Notes: generated from the sequence alone by a model not told the origin. A stretch of DNA of 64,000 nucleotides from Isoetes taiwanensis (GCA_021234155.1 JAJEKV010000011.1:12193255-12257254); one strand, 5' to 3'; numbered from the stretch's first letter, positions 12,530 to 23,700 are shown. Translations and numbers: made by a program.

Positions 12530-14200
12530 TGATTGGTTGACATGGGGATGACATATTTGGAGCAACATAAGAGTGTGTGCCAGGTGAAAGTATTTGGAGC
12601 TCCAATTGCGATTGGTATCCCTATATCCCTGTGTTCCCTTTTTGTCTTACTAGAAAACTTGATGCACTTCAGAAACTTAACTCTAACGAAGTTCAGTGCT
12701 ATACCTCTTATCTTCGTGCTACAATGGTCGTCATGATGGAGTTGAAGCTTTGGCATTCAAAGATATGGTTCTGAAAATATGATTCGATTGGAAGAATCAA
12801 AGTGGAGCAAGTTTACCATATGAACATGCTCAATCTGGTATTTTCTGACCTGCTCTAACACTTCAACAATATCTTGTTGATAAATTTTACTTTATTTATT
12901 TTCACCTGAAAAAAAGTTCAAAATTAGTTATACGCCACGCATGGGTGTATCAATGCTCATGATAGTGCTGACATCAAAATCCCCAGTATTAGAGCACCAA
13001 AGCAAATATAGCCAATGCCCTCAGTAAGGCTAGCATCATTTTGTTAACCCTCTCTACAATTCATGTCCTAGACCATAGGGTTCTTATGAAATTGTGAATA
13101 CAATTCATCTCATCGAAATTTTCCTGCAGATGCATCTCCTTTACTCGAGGGCTAGCATCTAATATGCATACATAAGGGCAAGGAGTAAACAGAAATTTCG
13201 CACCATGAGCCACCGCCTCAAATCACGAGACCACAAATATATGCCCTTATAATGATTTTAGCTTGTTTCTGATAAGCAATATTTTATCGTTAATGCCTAT
13301 AATGGTTATAGCAGGAATGATCGAAATGGATCATATTTTGTGATGACAATGGCATGACAAGCCCTTTGATCGAGCTAGTTATGGCACATGACCAATTGGC
13401 CGATTGAAAGGCGTTTTAAAAAAAATAACTAGCGGAAGGCCGGGGTTGGGGCAAAGGGCAAGGTAGAAAAGAAAATAATAATAATAAAAATGGCAAATAT
13501 AGAAACATAAAATTTTTATGACTTTCCATGAAGCAAACTAGCAAGTCTTGCAAAAACAAGTAGACCCTATTGTTGTTGCAAAGGTTAGCAAAGCACAAGT
13601 AAACATGGCAAGACCTTATATGATCTAAAACCACTTGGAAGTCTACATAAAACAAGCCATAATGAGCAAGATTTTTGTCATGCAAAAAGATAACATCAAT
13701 ATTTTGTTTATTGCATAGGGTTTTTAACAAAAAAAACTCACCATGAACTGGAGTTCCAAATAGCGGAGCAGTATAACAACCATACAACAGCAATACTAAT
13801 ATGGTTGTCACGCACATTCAAAAGCACTATGATGCAAAGAGGACATGAATTTAGAACATTTTGGTTATAAGCCGCCTACTTACATTCATATAAGTACATA
13901 CATGGCTATACATGAATATACATGTATATTCATGTATATACATGGCTAGCTTGCATGCAAGTCTTGAGTATCCTTGTTTCTATGTTCGTGCTTTCCTTTT
14001 TGTACATCTTCATTATATTTTTACATTACACGAATTCTAGTCTCTTTGTACTTCATTGAGTCATTCTCGTATCTTGCTCATAGGCTCGTGACACCTGATT
14101 CCACCAAGCTAGGTAAGAAGTTGGTAATGCACTCTAATGTTCAACTCTAGAGAGTCGTTTGGAGTCCACGATTGCGGGCAAGTCCAGTTCATTACTCAAT
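12530..14200. other. Intergenic with a 32-bp perfect palindrome
   Basis: No supported gene. A 133-codon hydrophobic frame (13416-13817, minus) lies in AT-rich sequence and has no recognisable domain. At 13907-13938 there is a perfect 32-bp palindrome centred on acatgt. A weak protein-like frame at about 12577-12774 (plus) is not identified. Confidence 0.5.
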
Positions 14201-14208
14201 ACCTGCAA

Positions 14209-14284
14209 AGAAAGATTGTTAACTTGCCATGTCCGCAGTACTACATAGAAAGATTGTTAACTTGCCATGTCCGCAGTACTACAT
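14209..14284. repeat. 38-bp tandem duplication
   Basis: Two identical 38-bp copies (14209-14246 and 14247-14284) each begin agaaagattgttaacttgcc. A 16-bp palindrome (ctacatgatcatgtag, 14279-14294) overlaps the end. The pair lies just downstream of the cryptochrome relic's C-terminal coding end. Confidence 0.9.
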
Positions 14285-14343
14285 GATCATGTAGCATTTC
14301 ATTGAATGGCCCAAGGCTCCCATGAAAGTAGAAAGAAGGCACA

Positions 14344-16563
14344 TTACAGCAAAACAGAGATGCAACTTTTGACAGAATAGAGAAAGGTTCTTTCATGATT
14401 TCTAGCCACAGAGGAGGATTCTGCAGTAGAGATGGTATCATTATATTGTCTGGATGGGACTTGTGCTGTGCCAACTTGCCTTTGTCTTTGATCATGTGCC
14501 GCAACAAATGTCACCACCTGTGCTGAACTGCTATCTGAATCCATGTCTACTGGGCATGAATCAGAACTAGTAGTTAATATGTTAGGAACCATCTGATCCC
14601 AGCACGAACTTTCAGAATTTGCACGCACGTTCGTTTGCGATACACCCCTGTCCTGTATTACAGGTCCTGCTTGTGATACACCTGCTGCATCATTAAAAGA
14701 GCCTGTAAAGCAGCTTCACGTGCCCACATTTCTCTGATTGATTGGTCATGTCGTTCCCGAACACCTGGCAATTCGAATATTGGCCTTGGATAATTAATGC
14801 CAAGCTCGATTCCAGCTGCAGACAAGACCACCATGGGAGCATTCCATGGTTGATAAATCCACTCGATGGTAACCTTTGAAAATTCAGGCAGCCAGCCGGA
14901 CATAGTTTCCTTCTGGGTCTAGTCGATGTCCTTCCACCTGTAAAACATAATGGAAGCAATATATCACATGGATGATCCAACAGCTGCAGACATATTTATA
15001 ATAAATTTACCTGTGGATTCCTTATTGAATCCAGTTCACGCCCATCAGGCAAACTTCCAGATATATACTGCCAACCCAAGACATCACTTTCTAAGTCTGC
15101 ATCTAAAAAGGATATCCCAAAACTATTTCATTCCCCATCTCCATGGGAGTTGAAGAAATTTAACAAAAAGCTGGAAACAATGACTTTAACTCTGTTATGC
15201 ACCCATCCTGTGGCCCAAAGTTCCCAATTCCAGCATCTATCAAAGGATATCCTGCACGCCTTGTCTCCATGCTTTGAAATAACCCTCATCTAATCACCAT
15301 GAAAAGGATCACAGATTTGAGAGCAGTGATCTTTCATGTGTGAATGGAAAGTTGAAACATAAATATCTTGAATACTCCCGGTAATCAAGGGATTTCAGGA
15401 ATAATTTGATGCTAAGGCCTCCACTTGTCTTACCATCTGCTGACCACAATATTTGTTTTGTCCTAAGCATATGGAAAATTTTTCAATGCTAACTTCACCA
15501 TAGTGAAGATAAGGTGATAACCGTGATGTTGCTCCATCTACTTTTTCCTTGGTGAAAACATAATCAACTAATGCACTTGTCAAAAATTCTTCGAGCTTTA
15601 TCTGCATTTTTTCCATCCAGGTGACCAAGTGCGGGCCAACAGTGCATTGCCACTTTTTTCATTTTCATTTTCCAGACCTAGATCTTCAATCGGACAATTA
15701 CGAAGATTGCCTGTAACATTAAGCAAGTATCGTGATGAATTTTCTGTTCCCAGAAGTACCAAACTGTGGAAATACCTACCAGAGTATGAGGCTAACCATC
15801 TAGGAGGCAAAAGAGGAGGGATTAAACACCATGTGGTTGCATTTATCCCAAAATGTTTCAAAGGTAGTAAAGGCTCTTCCCTGCTCGTCATGAATCTCCC
15901 ATGGTTCATATAAGACGTCTGCATTGAATGTCTGAACCCGTATTTTGGATAATGACTGTTTCAATGCTATGGTCCCGGACAAGCGATATAGGATCTGGAA
16001 ATGGTTGTAAAAATAAATCTGTAGGTTAATATAGCACATAATTCAATGCTCAATGACCTTAACCAAAAATCACATCTTAAATTAAAAGATCCCACATCAA
16101 CAAGTACCAATGACTGGAATACATTTTTCCAAGGCATATTATAATACCTAAAACTCAAAATGCAGAACAAACTTGTGGGAACAGATAACTTAGCCAGGAA
16201 CAGGTTTCCCTCCGTGTTGCAGCTTAGAAAATAATGTACGGATAGGCGCATTGAACAAAAAAATGACTTAGCATAGTTAATCTAAAACCATGCTGTTCCA
16301 AAGGAATACCTTTAGTGATTGTAGTGAAGCCCAAGTCGCCTCAAGGACTCATCAAGTTCTGCCAAGCTCAGCTTCAACCACCACCTTGACGTTCGACCTG
16401 GACAATATTTCCCCTCCTGTTCTGGGTACCAGATGAAGATAGGCACCACTGTACCAGCCCTAACAGCTGCAGCTAAAGCAGGATTGTCTTCGATCAATCT
16501 CCAGAAAGGCTCCAAATAGTCCCCTCTATGATGCAACTCCTTTTGTTGACTCTTAACGGCCAA
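14344..16563 (-). pseudogene. CRY: Cryptochrome (blue-light receptor) pseudogene
   Basis: A plant cryptochrome recognisable from near the N-terminus to the C-terminal tail. In gene order: IEDNPALAAAVRAG and PGRTSRWWLKLSLAELD (exon 1, 16520-16310); DPISLVRDH, LYEPWE, LARTWSPGW, YLHYGEVS, REYSRY, YFKAWRQG, ATGWVHNRV and LGWQYISGSLPDGRE (16.0-15.0 kb); then WNAPMVVLSAAGIELG, DQMVP (14584-14598) and STAES (14416-14430). An intact GT-AG intron of 73 bp (14938-15010) falls after NPQ, so this is a duplicated gene and not a retrocopy. Disablements: the N-terminal FRRDL region is damaged; frameshifts lie near 16325, 15975, 15810, 15615, 15050 and 14910; in-frame stops lie in the segments before YFKAWRQG and before FWD. 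The segment between the first intron and DPISLVRDH was not found. The protein would be non-functional. Confidence 0.93.
14938..15010 (-). other. Retained intron in the cryptochrome relic
   Basis: On the minus strand the intron starts gtaaatttat after cag and ends ttttacag before gtggaagg. It joins NPQ to VEGHRLDPEGNYV in the correct phase, as in plant cryptochrome genes. It shows the copy arose by DNA duplication. Confidence 0.8.
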
Positions 16564-17148
16564 ATGATTTGCACAATCATCGTTCTGGCTTCTATGAAGA
16601 AGGCCTATAAGAACTGCCCTATTCGTATTTTCTGTCCTGTGCTACTTAATAACAGTAAATGGGCTCATCTGCAACAGCAGATGGGCCTCCCAACAGCAGG
16701 AACATATAAAAGACGACAAATGAAAGCGAGAAGAAAGAGGAGGCTTTATCGATCAGTGAGGACGACCTAGAGCCGGATCTGCCATAGCCGAGTTGCGAAA
16801 GGCACAGCAGAGAATTTTTTGAGTTTTCTAATTTCCCTGGCCGTAGGATTCGAAATTAGAGAATCGGACGACTCAAAATGATTTTGGGTGACGTGGCACG
16901 ACACGTGGCATAGCTAGAATTGCAGGAAAGTGGGCAGGGGGGGTTAGGCAACCCTGCTAAAAAAATTAGAGGCAATTTCCAGCCTTTTTTCTTCGACAAC
17001 AATATGAGAAATTTTTTTGCTTATCGATGGGCTGCAAGCCACAAGAGATGCCTTTGAATAGTGAAACCTTTGAATAGCGAAATATGAGACATTGGAAAAT
17101 TAGAACGAATTTGCGCAAAGGCTTTTTCGGATGAACGTTAAGATGGAG
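16564..17148. other. Spacer between cryptochrome relic and H2B
   Basis: No gene is supported. The spacer separates the two divergently arranged loci. The sequence acacgtggca (about 16900) and the G-box at 17149 are the only motif-like features noted. Confidence 0.5.
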
Positions 17149-17243
17149 CCACGTGGTAATGAACGGACAGTTAAGATGGAAGTCTAAGTCGATCCGAGCG
17201 AAGGCACGCCATTGGTCCTTTCTTCCCGCCTCAAGTTATAAAT
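17149..17243 (+). promoter_or_regulatory. H2B promoter elements: G-box and TATA box
   Basis: A perfect G-box-like palindrome CCACGTGG lies at 17149-17156. The sequence gatccgag near 17190 is one base from the reverse complement of the plant histone octamer CGCGGATC. A TATA box (tataaat, 17237-17243) lies about 83 bp upstream of the H2B start codon, leaving a short 5' UTR. Confidence 0.6.
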
Positions 17244-17325
17244 CCCCAAATTTCAAACAGACCGTAGTTCCATTTTACAGAGCATTCAGTTTTAGCTGCG
17301 GATTTTATCACCGGAATTGCAAGCT

Positions 17326-17763
17326 ATGGCACCCAAATCTGCAGATACAGAGCAAAAGGCCAGCAAGACCACTAAGGCCGAGAAGAAGCCCGCGCCTGCC
17401 GCTGTTGCATCAAAAGGCAAAGCTCAGAAGAAGCCTGCCTCTGCTGCAAAGGAAGGCGAGAAGAAGAAAAAGAGGGTTAAGCGCAGCGTTGAGAGCTACA
17501 AGATCTATATCTTTAAGGTTCTTAAACAGGTACATCCTGATACTGGTATTTCTTCTAAGGCTATGGGGATTATGAATTCGTTTATCAATGATATTTTCGA
17601 GAAGCTTGCTCAAGAGTCTTCTAAGCTTGCTCGCTATAATAAGAAGCCTACCATTACTTCTCGGGAGATTCAAACTGCTGTTCGTCTGATTTTGCCTGGT
17701 GAGCTTGCTAAACATGCTGTTTCTGAGGGCACCAAGGCTGTTACAAAATTCACAAGCGCTTAA
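17326..17763 (+). CDS. H2B: Histone H2B
   Basis: An intact, intronless 145-residue histone H2B, a core nucleosome component that pairs with H2A. The tail (about residues 1-50) is rich in Lys, Ala and Pro with several KKPA-type motifs, as in plant H2Bs. The histone fold follows: [42 protein letters not shown] and [23 protein letters not shown] are each recognisable in shorter pieces. The C-terminal helix contains the conserved AVTKFTSA end with the usual ubiquitinated Lys region. The start MAPK is preferred over an in-frame ATG three codons upstream because MAPK is the family N-terminus. A TATA box and G-box lie upstream, and a stem-loop lies 23 nt after the stop. Confidence 0.97.
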   Translation: MAPKSADTEQKASKTTKAEKKPAPAAVASKGKAQKKPASAAKEGEKKKKRVKRSVESYKIYIFKVLKQVHPDTGISSKAMGIMNSFINDIFEKLAQESSKLARYNKKPTITSREIQTAVRLILPGELAKHAVSEGTKAVTKFTSA

Positions 17764-17786
17764 GCTTGCATATCACCACTGAAAAT

Positions 17787-17802
17787 GGCGTTTTTAAACG
17801 CC
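17787..17802 (+). terminator. Histone-type 3' stem-loop, copy 1
   Basis: GGCGTTTTTAAACGCC folds as a 6-bp stem (GGCGTT/AACGCC) with a 4-nt loop TTTA. It starts 23 nt after the H2B stop codon and is preceded by A-rich sequence and followed by ACC. Size, position and stem-loop geometry resemble the replication-dependent histone mRNA 3' end of animals and green algae. Land-plant histone mRNAs are normally polyadenylated, so the function is inferred, not shown. Confidence 0.5.
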
Positions 17803-17904
17803 ACCTCTTTCTTAGATTTTTGGCCTCTGTTTTTGTTATTATTCATTATTTTCAGAAGTCCTGCTACAATATCAAACCTCTTTTGAATATCACTACTGAA
17901 TTAT

Positions 17905-17920
17905 GGCGTTTTTAAACGCC
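17905..17920 (+). terminator. Histone-type 3' stem-loop, copy 2
   Basis: An exact second copy of the 16-nt GGCGTTTTTAAACGCC stem-loop lies 118 bp downstream of the first, inside a diverged duplication. The hairpin is unchanged while nearby bases differ. Confidence 0.5.
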
Positions 17921-18145
17921 AGCTATTTCATGGATTTTAATCCCCGTTTCTGTTGTTACTCATTGTATTCTGGAGTACATATGACTACTGAAATTTTAGA
18001 CACGAATAATTTGTGTGTTGATCAAGCTTAGATTACCATCCAATCGTTTTGGTTGCACTTACAGTTTCATAGAGTTTTTCCTCTGCTTTTGTTCTCATTC
18101 ATTGTTTTCAAGAGTCCTGCTACAATAACAAACCCCTCCTGATTT

Positions 18146-18407
18146 GAAGGGGATTATACATTTTTCAAATACAGAGATACATTGTGGTGATGAAGCTAGG
18201 ATTACCATCTAGTAGTTTTGGTTGCACTTACAGTTTTAAATTTGTACGAGCATCTTTGCAAATCCAAGGCGTAGCCTAGTTGATTTGAAACAAAAGTTTG
18301 AGAACGAATTAAGCATACCAGTGCATTTGGATTGGTGATTTGCATTGTTCTGTAGATTTTGGCTGAGTGGCTCAATGCACCAGTGAAACAAGCACAAAAT
18401 TCAAAAC
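18146..18407. other. Spacer before tRNA-Met
   Basis: AT-rich sequence with no coding frame and no further hairpin copy. Confidence 0.5.
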
Positions 18408-18491
18408 TGGGGTGAGAGAGGCTCGAACTCTCGACCTCAGGATTTCACTTAGCTATGAGACCTACGCGCTAGCCAACTGCGCCACCACCCC
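18408..18491 (-). tRNA. trnM: tRNA-Met (CAT), elongator, with a 10-nt intron
   Basis: Read on the minus strand, an 84-nt gene with acceptor stem GGGGTGG/TCACCCC, D arm (GCGC-AGTTGGCTA-GCGC), anticodon CAT at 18455-18457 and T arm with GTTCGAGCC, ending in discriminator A. About 10 nt (gctaagtgaa, about 18444-18453) after position 37 interrupt the anticodon loop. This is the typical plant elongator tRNA-Met intron; the initiator tRNA lacks one. CCA is not encoded, as expected for a nuclear gene. It looks intact. The Copia LTR begins 45 bp upstream of its 5' end. Confidence 0.96.
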
Positions 18492-18536
18492 ATTGTGTTA
18501 ATTATTTTTCTTCTATTTTATTCAACCAATAACATC

Positions 18537-18696
18537 TGTTAGATAATGTGAAACATATGGTCTAAAGTGACACGTGTCATCCTATCAGTGTCACATTTGT
18601 ACTGTAATTTTAGTCAGGGCTTTCTTCAATAGAGTCGTCTTCTGGTGTCTCCTTGTGTCGCATCTTTCCTTGTGGTCAGATCAATCAACCCTAATA
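18537..18696 (+). repeat. Copia 5' LTR
   Basis: 160 bp. It differs from the 3' LTR only by lacking 37 bp after gtgtcac. A primer-binding site follows directly. Confidence 0.95.
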
Positions 18697-18708
18697 TGGT
18701 ATCAGAGC
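18697..18708 (+). promoter_or_regulatory. Copia primer-binding site
   Basis: TGGTATCAGAGC is complementary to the 3' end of initiator tRNA-Met, the standard Copia primer. It abuts the 5' LTR with no spacer. Confidence 0.92.
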
Positions 18709-18769
18709 CAACCCAAGGAGGATCGACCGGGAAGGAGAAAATTTGAAGGAGAACTCAATGGAATCAAGG

Positions 18770-21700
18770 AGACTTGAACTCACGGATCAAATTTGGTGAG
18801 CCAAAATTGGTTGAAGCCAAAATAGCCATGTTCCAAGAAAAAAGGCTTTTCAACGTCAGTTTTTTTGTCCGGAGAGGCACCAACGTAGAGGCAAAATTGA
18901 AGGAGAATCCATCCGGAATTGATCAAAGGGAATTTGTTTCCTAGAATTGGTCAAGGGAGAGGGAGAACGCCTTTGTATTTGCCTGGTCTGTATGACTTTG
19001 ATCAAAGCATGAATTGATCAGAGGGAGAGAATTTGTTTTCTCTGGATGCTCTAAGAACACCTTCAATGGCTAAAAATCTCAAAAATTGGTCACAGAGTGC
19101 GAGGTCTTGCAATTGTTCAAGGGTGAAAGAGTTTTTGTGTTGGCTTCTCCTAACAGTGACAAAAGATTGCGAGCATATACATCGCACTCATGGATCCCTT
19201 CAAGTTCTCCACGAATCACGAAGTTAATCGCATCGAATTATAAATCATGGAAAAGTTTCATGACAAACTATTTGATTTATAATAAAATGGGAGAAGTATT
19301 GAAGGAAGATTTTCGCAAAGACTAAGGATTCAAACAAGTTTGCGAGATGAATTCCTCGGTACCGTCGCATTAGTGAAAATGTTATGCGATGAAATGAAAC
19401 GGTTAGAGAGCAGCTTTGGATCGGCTTTAAAGAATTTCGAGGATTTGTGGAAATATCTCGACCAATCTCTTTGCCGTCAAGGGGCAAGCTACTCGATGAT
19501 GTTAAAAGAGAAAATCCGATCAGCCACCCTTGGTAATTTTCGTGGGCATGTCTGAATTTTTAAACCGGATGAAGTCCTCGAGGCTCGATTATAATGTTTG
19601 CCGTGGAAGTTTATCGAAAAAAGATCTCATTCAGAAATTTTGATAAACTTGCCTCCACAAGATGATATTATTGCAGGAAAATCAGATTTGATGAGACAAT
19701 TGGTTTAAATACGCCTCTATATTGTTACAGGGAAGAAGTAGTGATCAAACAAAAACGTAGCGTCAAGAACGGTTGAATTACTCCAAGGCCACTCCTCCCA
19801 AGTCCGATAAACCATCTATCGCCGGAGGTCCTCTGTTCCCAAATCTGAAAGGTAAATCAAATAAAATAAATTTTAAATGCTACAATTGTGGAGAAAAGGG
19901 ACATTTCAAGTATGAGTGTCCTAAACCGAAAAAGGACAAAGCCGGTGGCAAGTCTAAGACTGCTAAACAGAAGCGAAAGTGCGATTGCTTGTGCACTAGA
20001 AGTTTGTCCCGATGAATATTTGAATCTAGTAGTTCATGAGATTTGTTCGATGCAATAATTTCTCGATGTTACAAAGAGATCCAATTTCGATGTTCCAAGT
20101 TTTGATCTCATAGATCCAACTTCGATATTACAGCCAGATGAGAGTTTGCATGTCGCAGCTCAAAGTCCTTTCCAACGTGGATGTATTTTGGATTCGGGTG
20201 CTACCAAACACATGGTAGGCGCCCAAGATGTTCTTATCAATGTTGAAACTTGTACGGAGGCCAAGTTAAGCTTGGTAGTGGTGCAAAGATTGCCTATCAC
20301 GTAAGGGAGAGCTTGTTCTCCAAGCCCCCGATGCAAGTGTGAAAAGGGTCCGTGATGCCATGCTCATGCCAGTCCGCAAAACAAATTTGCTTGAGTGTAT
20401 CGAATTTGATAAGGCGGGCAAGCATTCTTTCTTTTCTAATGGTCGTTGCCTATCTTTTAGGAAAGAATCCATTTGAACATGATGACATCTATAAATATGA
20501 TGTCTTTGAAGCCGAATTGCAAAATGGCTTGTACTACCTTGATGGGCAAGTCAAGCATGTTTGAATGTGGGATGATCGCTCATACTTTGGAAAATGAGCA
20601 TCTATGGCATCAACGCTTTGGTCATGTGGGAGGATCCGCCATTGGATACCTCTCAAAGTTGAAGATGGTCCTGAGGCTTGCCAAATCAAAACCTCAAAAG
20701 TTGGACCGCCATGCATGCATTCTTGAAAAACGTACCTAATCGCCCCTACCCCTCTCATGCGCGCGTCCATAGAGCCACAAGACCGTTGGAGCTGCTGCAC
20801 CGCATTTGTGCCATATGAAAGTTCCTTCTATAGGAGGCAAGCGATATTTTTAACTCTTATAGATGATTACAAAGGTATACTTGGATCTACACTCTGCATT
20901 TGAAGTCAAGTCTTGAAAAATTCAAAGCTTTTAAAGCTTGGATTGAAAATCGACCGATTTGAAAATCAAAGCTCTTCACAAATGATAATGGCGGAGAATA
21001 CATCTCTAATGCATTTGATGAATTCTTCTTTGAACATGGAATTCATAGGCAGCTAACAGCCTCGTTTGCTCATCAACGTAATGGGGTAGCAGAGAGGCTA
21101 ATAGATCCTTGTTGGATCTTGTTCGCGCAATGCTTGCATGCCAAATTACCTAAAAAGTTTTGGGAGATGCAGTTCACACGCCTTGTTACTTGGCCAATAG
21201 AGCACTCACTAAAGTCAGTAAATGGAAAGACACCATTTGAGGCATTTTATGGCACTAAACCGGATGTGTCACACTTAAGAGTGTTTGGATGCGTGGCATA
21301 TGCATCTTTGCCACTTGAGCAGCTAAAAATTTGGGAAATTGCATGATAGGGCACTAAAAACCATTTTTATTGGGTATCCTTCGAACAAAAGGGTTACAAA
21401 CTCTACGATCCTATCACCAATAAAGTTATCATCACCGTAGTGTCAAGTTCCTCGAAAATGCAACCTATGATGCATCCATTTGGGCTGATATGCCAGCTGA
21501 TCGGTTTGATCCAACATTGTTGGTTGACGAGCTTGTCGCCGCACCCAAGCCCTTTTGAAGAAACAATTCTGCCCAAGGTTTGACCCCTCCATCTTCTCGC
21601 TGGCGATCTTGAAGATGTGGATTTGTATCCCGATGCGTATAAAGGTATATCACTACCTACTTTTGAAGTTAATCCGGTTGATTATCATGCTGAAAATAAT

Positions 21701-23380
21701 CGGGTCTTTAACCCCTCAATTTGCTGCCGCGAAGAATTTAAATACCAAAGATAATTTAGAAGCTCGTGCATCTTCTTCTCCTTTGGAAAGGCGGTGTAAT
21801 CTTGCTTTGCTTGCCAAAGTTGTGGATCATAAAGATCCGTCCCTCATATCGAAGCTATTCAAGAGGAAAAGTGGCAAAAGGCCATGGCTGAAGAATACCA
21901 TATGCTTCTTGAGCGTAATACATGGGATCTTGTTGATTTACCTCCTCACAAACGCCATTGGAAATAAGTGGGTTTTTCGCACAAAATTCCATGCTGATGG
22001 GTCTATCTCCAAGTACAAAGCTCGTTTGGTCGCTAAAGGTTACTTCAACAAAAAGGGGTTGATTATGAGGAAGTCTTTGCTCTGTCACGCGATCGCCTTC
22101 TTGTTAGAGCAATAATAGCATTGGCGCCTATGAAAGGATGGTCACTCTTTCAAATGGATTTCAGATCCGCTTTTTGAACGGTGATTTACGGGAAGAAGTT
22201 TATATGCACCAACCTGTGGGTTTTGAGGTTAAAGGCAAGGAGCATTTGGTTTGCAAGCTCAAGAAGAGCCTTTACGGCTTAAAGCAAGCTCCCGTGATGT
22301 TGGCATCATAAAGCAAATCGCTTTTTTGGCTAATGGTTATCGCCAAGTAATGTCGCGACCCTAATCTTTATTTTGCGATCGCAGCCAGTCCTTGTCCATT
22401 GTGATCCTCTATGTTGATGATTTGATCATCACGGGTGATGCGAGAACTCCTTATTGAACAGCTCAAGATAAATCTTGTTAAACACTTTCAAATGACTGAT
22501 TTGGGTCTCACGCACTATTGTTTAGGCATTGAGATATGGCGTGAGACGGAGGGAGGTATTTTCCTTTCACGTAAAAAAGTACATTAAAGACTTATTACAA
22601 CAGCTTCAACATGCGTAATTGCGTGTCGGGCCGCTTCTCCATTTGAGCCGGGCCTCAAACTTGATCTCAATCTTGATGAGATTGAATGCAATGATACGTT
22701 GTATCGTAGCCTTGTTGGTGCGCTCATCTATTTGACGGTGAGCGGGCCGATATTGCTTTTGCAAATGCACTTCTTAGTCGCTTTATGGCCACGCCAGAAA
22801 TCTCATTGGCTTGCTGCCAAACGCGTTTTGGCCTACTTAAAAGGTACATTAGATGAAGGTATTTTTTATGCTAAATCTTGATTCAAGGCTCGCAGATTTA
22901 TACGATGCAGATTATGCCAACCTGCTTAGACTCGGAAGTCTACTACGGGGCATGGTTACGCATAAGTTGGCCCAAATGTGATCACCGGCTTAGCAAAAAG
23001 CAAAATCCAATTGCCTCTAAGAGCACAACCGAGGCGTAAATAAAAGCACTAAGTACAGAGTACGAGAAATGCTTTGGCTTAACACTCTATTTGCAGATTT
23101 GCATGTACCGTTATCACAAGTCACTTGTTTGATTGTGATAATCGCAGTGCTATCGAGCTGACCAAAGATTACCGCTTCCACCCTAAGACAAAACACTTGG
23201 ATGTTCTTCTATGTTTTGTTCGAGAACAGGTCCAGCTCGGTACATGTTCCTTAACTCATTGCTCCTCTGATAACCAGGTTGCCGACGGCTTCACAAAACC
23301 ACTTGTGGGTCAGAAATTCATACGGTTTAAGAAGGCTTTGGGCATGATGAAGTCTCAGCTGAAGGGAGAGAATGTCTAAC
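18770..23380 (+). pseudogene. Copia gag-pol, multiply frameshifted
   Basis: Domains recognisable in broken frames: Gag near 19240-19320 (WKSFMTNYLIYNKMGEVL); CCHC knuckle CYNCGEKGHFKYEC (about 19879-19920); protease active site DSGAT (20191-20205); GAG-pre-integrase LWHQRFGH (20602-20625); integrase DNGGEY (about 20984) and GVAER (about 21078); reverse transcriptase KWVFRTKFHADG (about 21966), [16 protein letters not shown] and YVDD (22410-22421); RNase H and C-terminal end with ADGFTKPL (about 23283) and KALGMM. At least ten frame changes or stops separate these blocks. Codon-level similarity is well kept despite the breaks, so indels rather than long drift explain the loss. Confidence 0.94.
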
Positions 23381-23473
23381 AGAATTTTCAGCTTTCTTCT
23401 TCATCAAGAAAACCAAACCATTCCATTCCATTTGTTTTCTTTATGTTCTTGTCTTTTATCTCTCATATGTTTC

Positions 23474-23481
23474 AGAGGGAG
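23474..23481 (+). promoter_or_regulatory. Copia polypurine tract
   Basis: The purine run AGAGGGAG lies directly before the TGTTAG start of the 3' LTR and primes plus-strand DNA synthesis in this class. Confidence 0.85.
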
Positions 23482-23678
23482 TGTTAGATAATGTGAAACA
23501 TATGGTCTAAAGTGACACGTGTCATCCTATCAGTGTCACCATGTTGTGCATGGCACATTAAATTAAGCGTGTACTCTTTTGTACTGTAATTTTAGTCAGG
23601 GCTTTCTTCAATAGAGTCGTCTTCTGGTGTCTCCTTGTGTCGCATCTTTCCTTGTGGTCAGATCAATCAACCCTAATA
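23482..23678 (+). repeat. Copia 3' LTR
   Basis: 197 bp from TGTTAG to CTAATA, followed by target duplication ACATC. It is the full-length form of the LTR; the 5' copy is a 37-bp deletion derivative. Confidence 0.95.
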
Positions 23679-23700
23679 ACATCAAGATGTTTCTTCCCTT

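Larger units (their letters stand above)
17769..18145 (+). repeat. Diverged tandem duplication of the H2B 3' flank
   Basis: 17769-17886 and 17887-about 18000 align as copies (atatcac.actgaa..atggcg and onwards), clearly diverged outside the hairpin. A further partial copy near 18085-18145 shares gagtcctgctacaata with the tail of copy 1. Two copies contain the stem-loop. Confidence 0.7.
18537..23678 (+). mobile_element. Ty1/Copia LTR retrotransposon, complete but degenerate
   Basis: A 5.14-kb element flanked by a 5-bp target duplication ACATC (18532-18536 and 23679-23683). Order: 5' LTR, PBS, gag, protease, integrase, reverse transcriptase, RNase H, PPT, 3' LTR. Integrase before RT defines Copia. 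The LTRs start TGTTAG and end CCCTAATA (TG...TA rather than TG...CA). They are identical apart from a 37-bp length difference. The coding region is broken by numerous frameshifts and stops, so this copy cannot make its own proteins. It sits 45 bp from the 5' end of tRNA-Met. Confidence 0.96.

Noticed and set aside
12577-12774. Protein-like frame with LDALQKLNSNEVQ
   Set aside because: Too short, overlapped by another frame, and no family or splice support.
13416-13817. 133-codon hydrophobic minus-strand frame
   Set aside because: Composition follows the local AT-rich DNA. No domain or conservation is visible.
18770-23380. Frame breaks as pure sequencing error
   Set aside because: H2B and the gatC exons nearby are clean in frame, so a high local indel error rate is unlikely. 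Raw reads were not available, so it stays possible for single sites.
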